Positions 35,697 to 44,849 are shown, counted from the stretch's first letter. The stretch: DNA of 64,000 nt from Dinghuibacter silviterrae (GCF_004366355.1 NZ_SODV01000001.1:620001-684000); one strand, 5' to 3'. The notes: generated by a model not told the origin, from the letters alone. Program-made: numbers and translations.

Positions 35697-36725
35697 TTAA
35701 AATGCCTTCCAACCCTGCGCGGTAATCGGGTATTTGTTCCCGCCCCTGGTCACGATGTGCACCCCTTCCGCAGCGTCGGTCACATAGCCGATCACGCTGA
35801 TCTGTTCGCTCAGGACGATCTTTTCATAGTCGGCCTGGGGAACGGTAAACAACAGCTCGTAGTCCTCGCCCCCGCTCAACGCGCAGGCGGTCGGATCCAG
35901 CTCCAGTTTAAAAGCAAATTGCCGGCTCTCCTCGTGGATGGGGAGTTTGTCCTCATATATCACGCACCCTACGCCGCTGCGTTTGCAGATGTGCAGGAGC
36001 TCGCTCGACAAACCGTCGCTGATGTCCATCATGGCCGTCGGCCGTATGTGCTGGGCGCCTAAGAACTCGATGATGTCCCGGCGCGCCTCCGGTTTTAGCA
36101 ACCGCCCGATGATATGCCGCTGTCCCTCCAGGTCCGGCTGAACCTGGGGCGATTCCATGAATATACGCTTTTCCCGTTCCAGAAGCGTCAAACCCAAAAA
36201 GGCGGCGCCCAGGTCTCCACTGACACAGATAAGATCCCCCTTGCCCGCTCCGCTCCGGGTCACATATTGCCCGGGGTCCACCTCTCCTATGGCCGTGACG
36301 CTGATCAGCAGGCCCTTTTGGGAAGCACTCGTGTCACCACCCACCAGGTCCACCCCGTAGCGGCTGCAGGCCGCATACACCCCTTCGTACAACTCGTCGA
36401 TCGCCTCCAGGGAAAACCGGTTGCTAAAAGCCAGGCTGAATGTAACCTGGGTGGGTGTGGCGTTCATGGCATAGACGTCGCTTAGGTTGACCACGATGCT
36501 TTTATACCCCAGGTGACGCAAGGGGGTATAGGCAAGGTCGAAGTGGATCCCCTCCACCAGGAGGTCGGTAGTGACAACGGTTTCCTTGCCAAAGTGGTCA
36601 AGGACGGCCGCGTCGTCGCCCACCCCCAATATCGAAGAGGCGTTCTGGAATTCGATATTCCGGGTGAGGTGTTCGATCAGGCCGAATTCACCTAAATCTG
36701 CTATTTCAGTTCGCGTGTCCGCCAT
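35697..36725 (-). CDS. thiL: Thiamine-monophosphate kinase
   Basis: 342 residues. Phosphorylates thiamine monophosphate to the active pyrophosphate cofactor. The N-terminal GVGDDAAVL and VTTDLLVEGIHFDL, the NLSDVYAMNA block, DLVGGDTSAS and MDISDGLSSEL are ThiL signatures of the PurM-like fold. No other thiamine gene is nearby. It is 31 bases from suhB on the same strand, so the three genes suhB, thiL and S41 may share a transcript. Confidence 0.95.
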   Translation of the reverse strand: MADTRTEIADLGEFGLIEHLTRNIEFQNASSILGVGDDAAVLDHFGKETVVTTDLLVEGIHFDLAYTPLRHLGYKSIVVNLSDVYAMNATPTQVTFSLAFSNRFSLEAIDELYEGVYAACSRYGVDLVGGDTSASQKGLLISVTAIGEVDPGQYVTRSGAGKGDLICVSGDLGAAFLGLTLLEREKRIFMESPQVQPDLEGQRHIIGRLLKPEARRDIIEFLGAQHIRPTAMMDISDGLSSELLHICKRSGVGCVIYEDKLPIHEESRQFAFKLELDPTACALSGGEDYELLFTVPQADYEKIVLSEQISVIGYVTDAAEGVHIVTRGGNKYPITAQGWKAF

Positions 36726-36756
36726 AATTTCAAATTGTGTGCGCCGAAGGCGCGCC

Positions 36757-37524
36757 CTAGCCGTTTACCCACCGTAACATTTCCTCGTGTATAATCCCAT
36801 TGGTGGCGATGATCCCGGGTTGATAGGGTGAATAGGGGCCACCCGTAAAATCCGTTACCCTTCCCCCTGCTTCTTCCACGATCAGAAAGCCCGCGGCACT
36901 ATCCCAGGCCTGGAGCTTGTGTTCATAGAAAGCATCGAAACGGCCCGCCGCCACCCAACACAGGTCGATCGCCGCCGAGCCCAGGCGCCGCATGGGAACA
37001 CCCCTGCGGATAAACCGTTCGAACACCTGGAGGGGGCCGTTCGGCGAATCCAGATAGGTATACGGGAACCCCGTCACCACACAACTCCGGGCCACTTCCT
37101 TCTGCGCGCTCACGTGGATAGGCCGGTCATTCAAGGTCGCGCCCTTTCCCCGTTCCGCAAAAAAGAACTCGTGTAAAAAGGGATTATATACAGCCCCCAT
37201 GATCATCTGTCCGTCTTTTTCCAGGGCGATACTCACGCAACACAGGGGGATACCGTTGGCAAAATTCACGGTCCCGTCGATGGGGTCGATGATCCATTTG
37301 TAGGAGGCATTCCCTGGAAGGGCGCCTACTTCTTCACTCAGGATGTGATGATCCGGAAAGGACGCCCGGATCACCTCCACGATAGCTGCTTCCGACTCTT
37401 TGTCCGCCTGGGTCACCAGGTCGTTAATGTTCGACTTATGGGAAACCTCAAAGGTTCCGTTGAAGTAGTGTTTTAGAATCCTTGAACCCGCCTCAGAAGC
37501 CTCCAGTAATGTTGTACGCAGCAT
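36757..37524 (-). CDS. suhB: Inositol monophosphatase family protein
   Basis: 255 residues from the ATG at 37522-37524. Magnesium-dependent sugar-phosphatase fold. The metal sites are seen in LSEEVG, WIIDPIDGTVNFANG and WDSAAGFLIVEEAGG. It hydrolyses inositol-1-phosphate or related phosphates. The frame is open to 37860, but this would read antisense through the divergent glycosyltransferase gene, and a promoter box lies four bases before the chosen ATG. SuhB versus another member of the family is not decided. Confidence 0.9.
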   Translation of the reverse strand: MLRTTLLEASEAGSRILKHYFNGTFEVSHKSNINDLVTQADKESEAAIVEVIRASFPDHHILSEEVGALPGNASYKWIIDPIDGTVNFANGIPLCCVSIALEKDGQMIMGAVYNPFLHEFFFAERGKGATLNDRPIHVSAQKEVARSCVVTGFPYTYLDSPNGPLQVFERFIRRGVPMRRLGSAAIDLCWVAAGRFDAFYEHKLQAWDSAAGFLIVEEAGGRVTDFTGGPYSPYQPGIIATNGIIHEEMLRWVNG

Positions 37525-37528
37525 GGGA

Positions 37529-37536
37529 CAAATATA
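37529..37536 (-). promoter_or_regulatory. -7 promoter box of suhB, 4 bases before ATG
   Basis: Minus strand TATATTTG-TCCC-ATG, exact TAnnTTTG match. Faces the glycosyltransferase promoter 12 bases away. Confidence 0.58.
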
Positions 37537-37548
37537 CGCCCGAATTCT

Positions 37549-37556
37549 TATGTTTG
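37549..37556 (+). promoter_or_regulatory. -7 promoter box of glycosyltransferase gene, 7 bases before ATG
   Basis: TATGTTTG then seven bases then ATG at 37564. Exact match; a leaderless or near-leaderless transcript is predicted. Confidence 0.55.
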
Positions 37557-37563
37557 CCCTTGC

Positions 37564-38748
37564 ATGGAGCTTTCGGTCATTATCGTCAGTTACAATGTAA
37601 AGGCTTACCTCGAACAATGCCTTTACACCCTCAGCCGGGCCACGCGCTCCCTGGACGCCGAGATTTGGGTGGTGGACAACGCTTCCACGGACGGAACGGC
37701 CGCCTGGCTGACCGCCGCCTGGCCCCAGGTCCGGTGCCTGGCCCTGGACGAAAATATAGGTTACGCCCGCGCCAACAACCTCCCGCTGGACAATGTCCGG
37801 GGCAAATACATTTTGTACCTCAACCCGGATACCCTTCTGGAAGAACAAGGTCTCCGGCAATGCCTCGCTTTTTTGGACACCCAGACGGACGCGGGCGCCC
37901 TCGGAGTCCGGATGATCAACGGGTTTGGCGCCTTTTTACGCGAGTCAAAGCGGGGCAGGTCCAGCGTTGCCGCTTCCTTCTTTAAAATGACCGGCCTTGC
38001 CGATCGTTTCCCAAAAAACCGCTGGTTCTCCTCTTATTATGCAGGGCACATCGACGACCGTGAGACCCACGCCGTACCCGTGCTCAGCGGTGCCTTTTTG
38101 ATGGCGCGCACCGAACTGATCCAGGGAATCGGTGGCTTCGACGAGCGTTTCTTTATGTTCGGTGAGGATATCGACCTGAGCTACCGGATCCGTAAGGCGG
38201 GCTGGCAAAACTATTACTACACCGGCACTACGCTGATCCACTTCAAGGGGCAAAGCACACAAAAAGACAGCGACGACTACCGCCGGCACTTCTTTGGCGC
38301 GATGACTCTTTTTGTCCGTAAGTACTACGGGGGTCCCCTTGCATTCCTGTACCGGGGCTTTATTCAGGCGGGCATTCTTTTCCAGAAGGCCCGGTTCCGC
38401 CCGCCCCGGTCCCCACACTGGACACCGGACAGTGCCCGTTCCTCCTGGCTCCTCGTCGGTTCGAACCGCGACCTGCAGGCCTTCCTGGAACGCTATGCGC
38501 ATAAGGACATTTTTTTTATGACCCTGGACTCCGAACGCAGTGACCTTCGGGATATTCGCCGCCACATGGGCTTCGACGGCAGTACGCCCATCCTGTTTTG
38601 CATAGGCGACCTGGCCTATGGCCCCGTAATCAAATGGATGGACCGGGAAGGCTGGGAAGCACCCTGTTTTTTCCACCACAGGGACAGCGGCAGCATTATT
38701 GGGCCTGATAAGGAGTGGCCGGTGCCTTTTAGTCCCCGGACGCTCTGA
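37564..38748 (+). CDS. Family 2 glycosyltransferase (WbbL-like)
   Basis: 394 residues. GT-A fold rhamnosyl/glycosyl transferase. The start MELSVIIVSYNVKAYLEQCL, VVDNASTDGT, the DxD-like LNPDT (around residue 86) and the GAFLMARTELIQGIGGFDE acceptor-loop with FGEDIDLSYRIRKAGW are classic GT2 features. It probably adds a sugar to lipopolysaccharide, capsule or lipid carrier; the sugar is unknown. The C-terminal 110 residues have no recognised domain. It is followed by a GH3 gene 65 bases later with its own promoter. Confidence 0.9.
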   Translation: MELSVIIVSYNVKAYLEQCLYTLSRATRSLDAEIWVVDNASTDGTAAWLTAAWPQVRCLALDENIGYARANNLPLDNVRGKYILYLNPDTLLEEQGLRQCLAFLDTQTDAGALGVRMINGFGAFLRESKRGRSSVAASFFKMTGLADRFPKNRWFSSYYAGHIDDRETHAVPVLSGAFLMARTELIQGIGGFDERFFMFGEDIDLSYRIRKAGWQNYYYTGTTLIHFKGQSTQKDSDDYRRHFFGAMTLFVRKYYGGPLAFLYRGFIQAGILFQKARFRPPRSPHWTPDSARSSWLLVGSNRDLQAFLERYAHKDIFFMTLDSERSDLRDIRRHMGFDGSTPILFCIGDLAYGPVIKWMDREGWEAPCFFHHRDSGSIIGPDKEWPVPFSPRTL

Positions 38749-38773
38749 GGCCCCCTTTTTTGAATAAATACCG

Positions 38774-38781
38774 TACGTTTG
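38774..38781 (+). promoter_or_regulatory. -7 promoter box of GH3 copy 2
   Basis: TACGTTTG, exact match, 32 bases before the ATG at 38814. Its position rules out the earlier TTG start at 38760. Confidence 0.55.
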
Positions 38782-38813
38782 TAGCTCAAAAAACAATAAA
38801 GCAACAAGCGAGG

Positions 38814-40337
38814 ATGGCCCTATTGGAGTTTAAATTACCCAAGAATCTAACGAAAGCGCTCAAGATCACCACGTATTCCCCCAAACGCCAACAAGTGCGG
38901 GTGCTGAAGAAATTGCTGAAAAAGGCGCGTTTTACCGAATTCGGGCAGAAGTATCGTTTTGACGAGCTCCTGCTGGCCAAAAATCCGACCAAAAAATTCC
39001 AGGAATACGTCCCTACGTACAATTACAACAAGATCTACGCGGAATGGTGGCACAAAACGCTCGAAGGTAAACCCGACATCTGCTGGCCGGGTGTGATCAA
39101 GTATTTCGCCCTTTCCAGCGGAACCAGCGAGGCCGCCAGTAAGTATATCCCCATCACCAAAGACATCATCCGCGCCAATAAGACCACCATGGTCCGGCAC
39201 TTCCTGACCCTTACGGGCTACCAGGATATCCCTGTCAAATCGATCGGTAAAGGTTGGCTGATGCTGGGCGGCACCACCGACCTTCAAAAAGGCCCGACCT
39301 ACTATGCAGGAGACCTGAGTGGTATTTCCGCCACCAAGGTGCCTTTTTGGTTCCAGCCTTTTTACAAACCCGGTAAAAGCATTTCCAAAACCAAAGACTG
39401 GAACCTCAAGCTCGACAAGATCGTGGAAGAGGCACCCAACTGGGATATCGGCTTTGTGGTGGGTGTCCCCGCATGGATACAGATGGTTATGGAGAAGATC
39501 ATCGAACGCCACCACCTGAAGACCATCCACGATGTATGGCCCAACCTGGCATTTTTCGTACACGGGGGTGTTGCCTTCGAACCGTACAAAAAAGGATTTG
39601 AACGCCTCCTGGCCAAACCCCTGACTTATATCGAGACCTACCTGGCCTCCGAAGGTTTTATCGCCTACCAGGACAAACAAAACGGCAAGGGGATGAAGCT
39701 GGTCACGGGGAACAATATCTTTTTCGAGTTCGTCCCCTTCGACGACCAGAACTTCGACAGTGAAGGCAATATGGTCGAGGGCGCCCGCGTCCTTCTCCTG
39801 AGTGAAGTGGAGGAAGACAAGGACTACGCCATTCTCCTGAGCACCAATGCCGGCACCTGGCGTTACCTCATCGGCGACACCGTCCGGTTTGTCGACAAAC
39901 AGCGGGCGGAGATCATCATCACGGGCCGGACCAAACACTTCCTCAGCCTCGTGGGAGAACACCTCAGCGTGGACAATATGAACAAGGCCGTCCAGTTGGT
40001 GGCTGGGGAGCTCAACCTCTCCATCCCCGAATTCACAGTAGCCGGTGAACCCCATGGTACCTTTTTCGCCCACCACTGGTACGTCGCCTGTGACGAGCAC
40101 GTGGACAAGGAGCTGTTGCGCAACCGTATCGATCAAACCCTGAAGGACCTTAACGACGACTATGCCGTGGAACGCGACAGCGCCCTGAAAAACGTTTACT
40201 TAGACGTCCTGCCCGAGGAAAAGTTTCTGGCTTTCCTTCGCCACAAGGGCAAGATCGGCGGCCAGCACAAGTTCCCCCGTGTCCTGAAGGGCAAGATGCA
40301 CCAGGACTGGCGGGAATTCTTAAAAACCGGCGCATGA
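38814..40337 (+). CDS. GH3-family adenylating enzyme, copy 2
   Basis: 507 residues from the ATG at 38814. ANL-superfamily GH3 protein. The phosphate-binding loop is YFALSSGTSEAASKYIPIT, with further motifs ETYLASEGFIAYQ, GTWRYLIGDTVRF and the C-terminal GKIGGQHKFPRVLKGK. Though built like the copy at 11580-13109, the two are clearly diverged, so they likely have different substrates. Its stop overlaps the start of a LysE exporter by four bases, suggesting the product or an amino acid is exported (inference). Confidence 0.87.
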   Translation: MALLEFKLPKNLTKALKITTYSPKRQQVRVLKKLLKKARFTEFGQKYRFDELLLAKNPTKKFQEYVPTYNYNKIYAEWWHKTLEGKPDICWPGVIKYFALSSGTSEAASKYIPITKDIIRANKTTMVRHFLTLTGYQDIPVKSIGKGWLMLGGTTDLQKGPTYYAGDLSGISATKVPFWFQPFYKPGKSISKTKDWNLKLDKIVEEAPNWDIGFVVGVPAWIQMVMEKIIERHHLKTIHDVWPNLAFFVHGGVAFEPYKKGFERLLAKPLTYIETYLASEGFIAYQDKQNGKGMKLVTGNNIFFEFVPFDDQNFDSEGNMVEGARVLLLSEVEEDKDYAILLSTNAGTWRYLIGDTVRFVDKQRAEIIITGRTKHFLSLVGEHLSVDNMNKAVQLVAGELNLSIPEFTVAGEPHGTFFAHHWYVACDEHVDKELLRNRIDQTLKDLNDDYAVERDSALKNVYLDVLPEEKFLAFLRHKGKIGGQHKFPRVLKGKMHQDWREFLKTGA

Positions 40338-40966
40338 TCACCGCTTTGTTGAAGGGATTGTTCCTGGGCCTCATGTTGATGATCTCGGTCGGACCCGTGA
40401 TCTTCTCCATCATCAAGCATAGTCTCAACAACGGCCACAAGGGAGGGATTGCCTTCGTCCTCGGCGTATCGGCCAGCGACATCACCATCGTCGTCCTCAG
40501 CAATGCCTTTACCGAAGTCTTTGATTCGATCAAACGGTACGCCAACGAACTCGGCATCGTTGGTTCCTGCTTCTTAGCGGCGCTGGGCATCTACTTCCTT
40601 TTTTTCAAAAAAATCCAGACCGAAGAGGAAAGCGTCCAGCTCACCATTTTCCGCAAACGGGATTATGCGCGGATTTTCTTGTCCGGTTTTTTCATGAACA
40701 GCCTCAACCCCGGGGTGCTCCTGTTCTGGTTCGTGACGGCCAGCGCCACCGCGACTATGACCCTGACCGATAAGATCATCCTGTTCTCCACCTGTCTCGT
40801 CATGGTGCTCGCCGCCGACCTGGCCAAGGTCTTTCTGGCCAACCGCATCCGCCCCCGCCTGACCAGACATAATATCCACCTGATCAATCGAATATCGGGG
40901 CTGATCCTGATCGGTTTCGGGGTCGCCTTGTTGTACGGCATCCTTTTTCTCCACCCCGTACATTAA
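40334..40966 (+). CDS. LysE-family amino acid exporter
   Basis: 210 residues with six hydrophobic helices. The N-terminal GLMLMISVGPVIFSIIKHSL and the GIAFVLGVSASDITIV block are LysE-family features; the aromatic/polar loop FMNSLNPGVLLFWF is the conserved second half. LysE proteins export lysine, threonine or other amino acids. It is coupled by overlap to the GH3 gene before it. Confidence 0.87.
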   Translation: MITALLKGLFLGLMLMISVGPVIFSIIKHSLNNGHKGGIAFVLGVSASDITIVVLSNAFTEVFDSIKRYANELGIVGSCFLAALGIYFLFFKKIQTEEESVQLTIFRKRDYARIFLSGFFMNSLNPGVLLFWFVTASATATMTLTDKIILFSTCLVMVLAADLAKVFLANRIRPRLTRHNIHLINRISGLILIGFGVALLYGILFLHPVH

Positions 40967-40979
40967 CAAAGTTTTACGC

Positions 40980-41008
40980 TTGTAGGCGAAAAAGGCCGCC
41001 TATATTTA
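40980..41008 (+). promoter_or_regulatory. Near-consensus promoter of the 191-residue secreted protein gene
   Basis: TTG at 40980-40982, 18 bases, TATATTTA at 41001-41008, then six bases to the ATG at 41015. One mismatch in the -7 box; the -33/-7 spacing is within the known range. Confidence 0.5.
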
Positions 41009-41014
41009 CGCACG

Positions 41015-41590
41015 ATGAGGTTCCCCATCCTACTCACGTTTCTGCTGACGCTTCACCTGGCAACCCACGCCCAGATCTCTGGGGTGATCGCGCTAAAACG
41101 CCACAACGTCACCGTCCAGCGCTATTATGCCAACCGCAGTTCCTTCACCTTTATCAACCAGGACGGGCAGCGTATTACCGGGGTCGTGGCAGGGGGGGCC
41201 AAAGACACCATTTACCTCCGTTTTTACGACGTCCGCCAGGGCGTAAATATGTTGGGGCTTCCCACCTGGGACACGTTGACAAACTACCCCGTCCCCTTTG
41301 CCATATCCGAGATCAAAGAGGTTGTCCGTGACCGGACCAGCCTCAACTATGCCGCCGACGGCTCTATCCTGATCGCCGCCGGGGTCGGTCTCCAGGTGCT
41401 GGAGGTCGTTAACGGAGCCTATATGCACCAGGACGCCAAAGACTGGCTGACCGGCGGCTCGTTTCTAACCAGCGTCGGCCTGGCCGGGTTGGGCGCCTGG
41501 CTGATTACGCTTCAGACAAAACACTATCGCATAGGGAAAAAATACCATCTCGAATACTACGGGTTTTCCGCACCCCCGGCTAAGGGATAA
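41015..41590 (+). CDS. Secreted protein of unknown function
   Basis: 191 residues with signal peptide MRFPILLTFLLTLHLATHAQ. The mature part begins with a beta-rich stretch (VIALKRHNVTVQRYYANRSS then SFTFINQDGQRITGVV) like a small SH3-type or lipocalin-like fold, followed by two probable membrane helices (about 117-135 and 148-165) and a basic tail. No family was recognised. It has its own promoter and ends 17 bases before mtgA, so co-transcription with mtgA is possible, hinting at an envelope role. Confidence 0.75.
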   Translation: MRFPILLTFLLTLHLATHAQISGVIALKRHNVTVQRYYANRSSFTFINQDGQRITGVVAGGAKDTIYLRFYDVRQGVNMLGLPTWDTLTNYPVPFAISEIKEVVRDRTSLNYAADGSILIAAGVGLQVLEVVNGAYMHQDAKDWLTGGSFLTSVGLAGLGAWLITLQTKHYRIGKKYHLEYYGFSAPPAKG

Positions 41591-41607
41591 ATATTATATT
41601 GCGGGAG

Positions 41608-42369
41608 ATGACACAGCCATCCAAGTCCTCCCCTCCTACAAAAAACCGTTTTAAGGGCATCGTACCCCGTGCCTGGCGATTTGCCAAAAGACTTTTTCTC
41701 ATCCTTTTTATCGCCCAGTTGATCTACATCTTTTTGCTGAAGTGGATCTATCCCCCTATCACCATGACCCAGTTCGGCGACATGGTCTATGGCTGGTTCC
41801 ACGACTATGGGTTCCACAGGGACTACGTCAGCGAAGCCGATATTTCCCCCAACGCCCGCCTCGCGGTCATGGCCTCCGAAGACCAGCTTTTCCCGGAACA
41901 CGGGGGCTTTGACTGGAAAAACATAGAAAAAGCGGAAAAGTACAACCAGAAACACCCCGGCCGTGTCCACGGGGCCAGCACCATCAGCCAGCAAACCGCC
42001 AAAAACGTCTTTCTCTGGCAGGGACGCAACTACATCCGGAAAGGGCTGGAGGTCTATTTCACCAAAATGATCGAGTGGACCTGGGGCAAACGCCGCATCC
42101 TGAATACCTACCTCAACGTGATCCAGATGGGTCAGGGGATCTACGGCATCGAAGCCGCGTCCCAGCACTATTTCCACAAACCCGCCAAAAGCCTGAGCCG
42201 GGCCCAGGCCGCCCTGATCGCCGCCTGCCTCCCCAATCCCGTCCGCTTCCGGGTGGATGCGCCCACACCTTACGTGTTGGCCCGTCAGCACTGGATTCTG
42301 ACCCAGATGTCCGCCCTTGAAAACGACGACGACGTGGCGGCGCTCGTGGATAACCCGGCCTCGAAGTAA
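41608..42369 (+). CDS. mtgA: Monofunctional peptidoglycan transglycosylase
   Basis: 253 residues from the ATG at 41608. GT51 enzyme that polymerises lipid II glycan strands. One N-terminal membrane helix (about 27-47) anchors it, then SEDQLFPEHGGFDW (catalytic Glu), GASTISQQTAKNVFLW and the KRRILNTYLNVIQMGQGIYG and PAKSLSRAQAALIAACLPNP blocks are typical. No transpeptidase domain is present, which fits the monofunctional type. Confidence 0.94.
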   Translation: MTQPSKSSPPTKNRFKGIVPRAWRFAKRLFLILFIAQLIYIFLLKWIYPPITMTQFGDMVYGWFHDYGFHRDYVSEADISPNARLAVMASEDQLFPEHGGFDWKNIEKAEKYNQKHPGRVHGASTISQQTAKNVFLWQGRNYIRKGLEVYFTKMIEWTWGKRRILNTYLNVIQMGQGIYGIEAASQHYFHKPAKSLSRAQAALIAACLPNPVRFRVDAPTPYVLARQHWILTQMSALENDDDVAALVDNPASK

Positions 42370-42418
42370 CGGCGCGTGGCGGCGCGGCCGCGGCCGCAAA
42401 ATGACGTACCTTCCTCCC

Positions 42419-43015
42419 ATGAGCACCCTCGCCTTACACCGCCAGACCTTTGGCGACCCCGCCGACGCCGGTAACATCCTCACCCGGGAAGAAGCCAACG
42501 CCCTCCTGAACGAATGGGTCAAAAACGACCGTCTCCGTCTCCACATGCAACAGGTAGGCCACCTCATGGCCGCCTGGGCCCGGGAGCGCGAAAGGTTGGG
42601 TCCCGAAGACCAATGGCGTTGGGAAATGGCCGGCCTTCTCCATGACGCCGACTGGGACCAATGGCCCGAAGACCACTGCCGGCGGATCATCGAAGAACTC
42701 GAACGCCGTCATGTCGACCCGGAAATCATCCGCGCCATCGCCTCCCACGGTCCCGCCCACTTCGGTGTCGAACCCGTCACCACCATGGACAAAATGCTGT
42801 ATGCCTTTGACGAGCTCTCCGGCCTGGTCCATGCCTATTCACTCATGCGCCCCGGCGGGTACGACGGCATGGAGCTTAAAGGGGTCCTCAAACGCCTCAA
42901 GGAGAAAACCTTTGCCGCCGGCGTCAACCGTGACGACATCACCGATGCCTGCGCACGCGCAGGGATTACCCAAAATGAATTGATAGCATTTATTATCGCG
43001 CACCAGGGGCGCTGA
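42419..43015 (+). CDS. HD-domain hydrolase
   Basis: 198 residues from the ATG at 42419. HD-superfamily metal-dependent phosphohydrolase: HxxxVGHLM and LLHDADWDQWP supply the HD pair, and IRAIASHGPAHFG adds a later His. The substrate (nucleotide or phosphodiester) is unknown. The start follows a TACCTTCC box by four bases (42407-42414), but an ATG at 42401 is also in frame. The frame upstream to 42317 crosses mtgA and is rejected. Confidence 0.82.
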   Translation: MSTLALHRQTFGDPADAGNILTREEANALLNEWVKNDRLRLHMQQVGHLMAAWARERERLGPEDQWRWEMAGLLHDADWDQWPEDHCRRIIEELERRHVDPEIIRAIASHGPAHFGVEPVTTMDKMLYAFDELSGLVHAYSLMRPGGYDGMELKGVLKRLKEKTFAAGVNRDDITDACARAGITQNELIAFIIAHQGR

Positions 43016-43058
43016 TGGGACACCCCTTCGCGGAGTGCGCCGCCCGTACCGCCGGCCG

Positions 43059-43637
43059 CTAGCGCCCGAGCGCATATTTTTCCACCCCCGCTATCGCCCG
43101 TTCCAATCGCTCTTCCGGCCCCCCACTAATGTCCACCCAGGGAACCTTTTGGTTGACCATAATATCCTTGTAGATATAGTACAGCTGCTGCCGCGTCTCC
43201 AGGTCGGGATACTCGCGCAACTCGTCCCTCACCCAGGGCAGGTCCACGTTGCACAGCAGGTAGAGGTCGTATTTGCGCTGGACGATCTGCTCCAGGACGT
43301 AGGGCGGGCATTGGTCAAACACATACTCCCCCCACACCTTCATCACGTACATGTCCGTATCGATAAAAAGCAGCTTTTCCTTCAGGTCACTGGAGAGAAA
43401 AGGCGCGAAGTCCGCGTTATTCAGAAGCGACAAAGCGTATTTGTCTTCCCCGTCCAGTTGTCCGCGGGCGATGGTGTCCAGGTCGGCGAGGCTGTAAGGC
43501 GTTCCCGGTCCGCGTTTGAGGAGGAATTCGCGCGCGTATTCGGGGACCCAGGCGGTCCGGTAGTGCTGAGCCAGCATTTCACACAAGGTGCTCTTGCCCG
43601 TCGACTCCGGGCCTATCGCCACTATCTTTTTAAGCAT
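43059..43637 (-). CDS. NadR-like nicotinamide riboside kinase (P-loop AAA_28 type)
   Basis: 192 residues. Equivalent to the C-terminal kinase domain of NadR alone, without the adenylyltransferase part. P-loop GPESTGKST (9-17), YAREFLLKRG and LFIDTDMYVMKVW are visible. It probably phosphorylates nicotinamide riboside to NMN. It overlaps the start of the preceding pnuC gene by eight bases, which supports a shared NAD salvage route. Confidence 0.88.
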   Translation of the reverse strand: MLKKIVAIGPESTGKSTLCEMLAQHYRTAWVPEYAREFLLKRGPGTPYSLADLDTIARGQLDGEDKYALSLLNNADFAPFLSSDLKEKLLFIDTDMYVMKVWGEYVFDQCPPYVLEQIVQRKYDLYLLCNVDLPWVRDELREYPDLETRQQLYYIYKDIMVNQKVPWVDISGGPEERLERAIAGVEKYALGR

Positions 43638-44250
43638 AAGCCGCTTTCCATTTATTAATCCACTCTACGAGTCCCATGATCGCCAGGACAAGGAACACCA
43701 GGAACTGAAAACTGGTGAACACATAGCCCTTGATGAAATACAGGGGGATGCTTGCAATATCGGTGATAATCCACCAAATCCAGTTCTCGATTTTCTTTTG
43801 TGTCAACAGCCACATACCGGTGTAGGCGGCCGCGGCCGAAAAACCATCCGCCAGCGGGATGGCCCGGGGTGCAAAATACGTCTTTGCGTAAGAAAGGGAA
43901 ACGAACAGCACCAGCCAGCAAAAACCAAAAAAGGCCAGCGCCTTTATCCAGTCCCTGCGGTTGGAGCGTGTGATGACAAGGGCGGGACGCCGGTCTGCGC
44001 CCTTCCGGGCCCACAGGATCCACCCGTATACGTTCATCACCGTGTAAAAAATGTTGACGCTGGCCTCCCCTAAGAGGTTACCCGCGCAACTGAGGTAGAC
44101 ATAAATGCCCGTATTGAGGATGCCAAAGGGATAGTTGAGGATGTGCTCTTTTTTGCCCAGCCACACACATATTATGCCCGAGAACACACCTATATATTCC
44201 AGGAGCGTGGTCCCCCTGAGGCCATCGATAAATGACTGGTAAACGTTCAT
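43630..44250 (-). CDS. pnuC: Nicotinamide riboside transporter PnuC
   Basis: 206 residues with about seven hydrophobic helices. The PnuC core WLGKKEHILNYPFGILNTGIY (WLGKKEHILNYPFG and following) and the later NWIWWIITDIASIPLYFIKG block are characteristic. It imports nicotinamide riboside by facilitated diffusion; phosphorylation by the adjacent kinase traps it. The gene abuts nfu (one-base overlap) and overlaps the kinase. Confidence 0.92.
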   Translation of the reverse strand: MNVYQSFIDGLRGTTLLEYIGVFSGIICVWLGKKEHILNYPFGILNTGIYVYLSCAGNLLGEASVNIFYTVMNVYGWILWARKGADRRPALVITRSNRRDWIKALAFFGFCWLVLFVSLSYAKTYFAPRAIPLADGFSAAAAYTGMWLLTQKKIENWIWWIITDIASIPLYFIKGYVFTSFQFLVFLVLAIMGLVEWINKWKAAYA

Positions 44251-44849
44251 TATTCGGCTTCCGCAACAACTTCCCGGACTTCGGGGATCATGCGTTTCAT
44301 CATGCCTTCGATACCCGCCTTGAGCGTGATCATCGAAGAGGGGCAGCCCGAGCAGGAACCCTGGAGCATGAGGTTCACCACGCCGTCCGTGTAGCTACGG
44401 AACTGGATGGCGCCCCCGTCCATCTCGACGGCGGGACGTACATAGTTTTCCAGAAGCTCTTTGATGCGTTTGACGACGTCGTCGTCATCGGCGTGCACCG
44501 TATTGGTACTTTCGGGTTTTTTCACCGCCAGGATCTCTTCCTCGTTGATCACCGGTTTCCCTTCCTCCAGGTACTCCTTCAGGAACTGGCGGATGGTCGG
44601 GATCACGTCCGACCAGTCCGTCTCCGGCGTCTTCGTCAGGGTCACGAAATTACTGGCGATAAAAACGCTTTTTATAAAAGGAAAAGCAAAAATCTCTCCG
44701 GCCAGGGGGGAAGGCTTGGCGCTCTCCACGTCGGGGAAGTCCGCGCTCTTGCCCGGGTACAACAGCTTATTGGCCACAAACTTCATGGTCTCCGGGTTCG
44801 GAGTCATTTCCGTATAGATGCTGATGACCGGGTTCCCTGTCTTGATCAT
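44250..44849 (-). CDS. nfu: NifU/Nfu family iron-sulfur cluster scaffold
   Basis: 199 residues. Delivers 4Fe-4S clusters to target enzymes. The N-terminal Nfu_N domain (about 1-90, ISIYTEMTPNPETMKFVANK core TPNPETMKF) is followed by the Nfu domain with the cluster CxxC in LQGSCSGCPSSMITLKAGIE. A variant TAACTTCG box lies 19 bases before the ATG (44869-44876). It is first of three overlapping genes with pnuC and the kinase. Confidence 0.93.
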   Translation of the reverse strand: MIKTGNPVISIYTEMTPNPETMKFVANKLLYPGKSADFPDVESAKPSPLAGEIFAFPFIKSVFIASNFVTLTKTPETDWSDVIPTIRQFLKEYLEEGKPVINEEEILAVKKPESTNTVHADDDDVVKRIKELLENYVRPAVEMDGGAIQFRSYTDGVVNLMLQGSCSGCPSSMITLKAGIEGMMKRMIPEVREVVAEAE

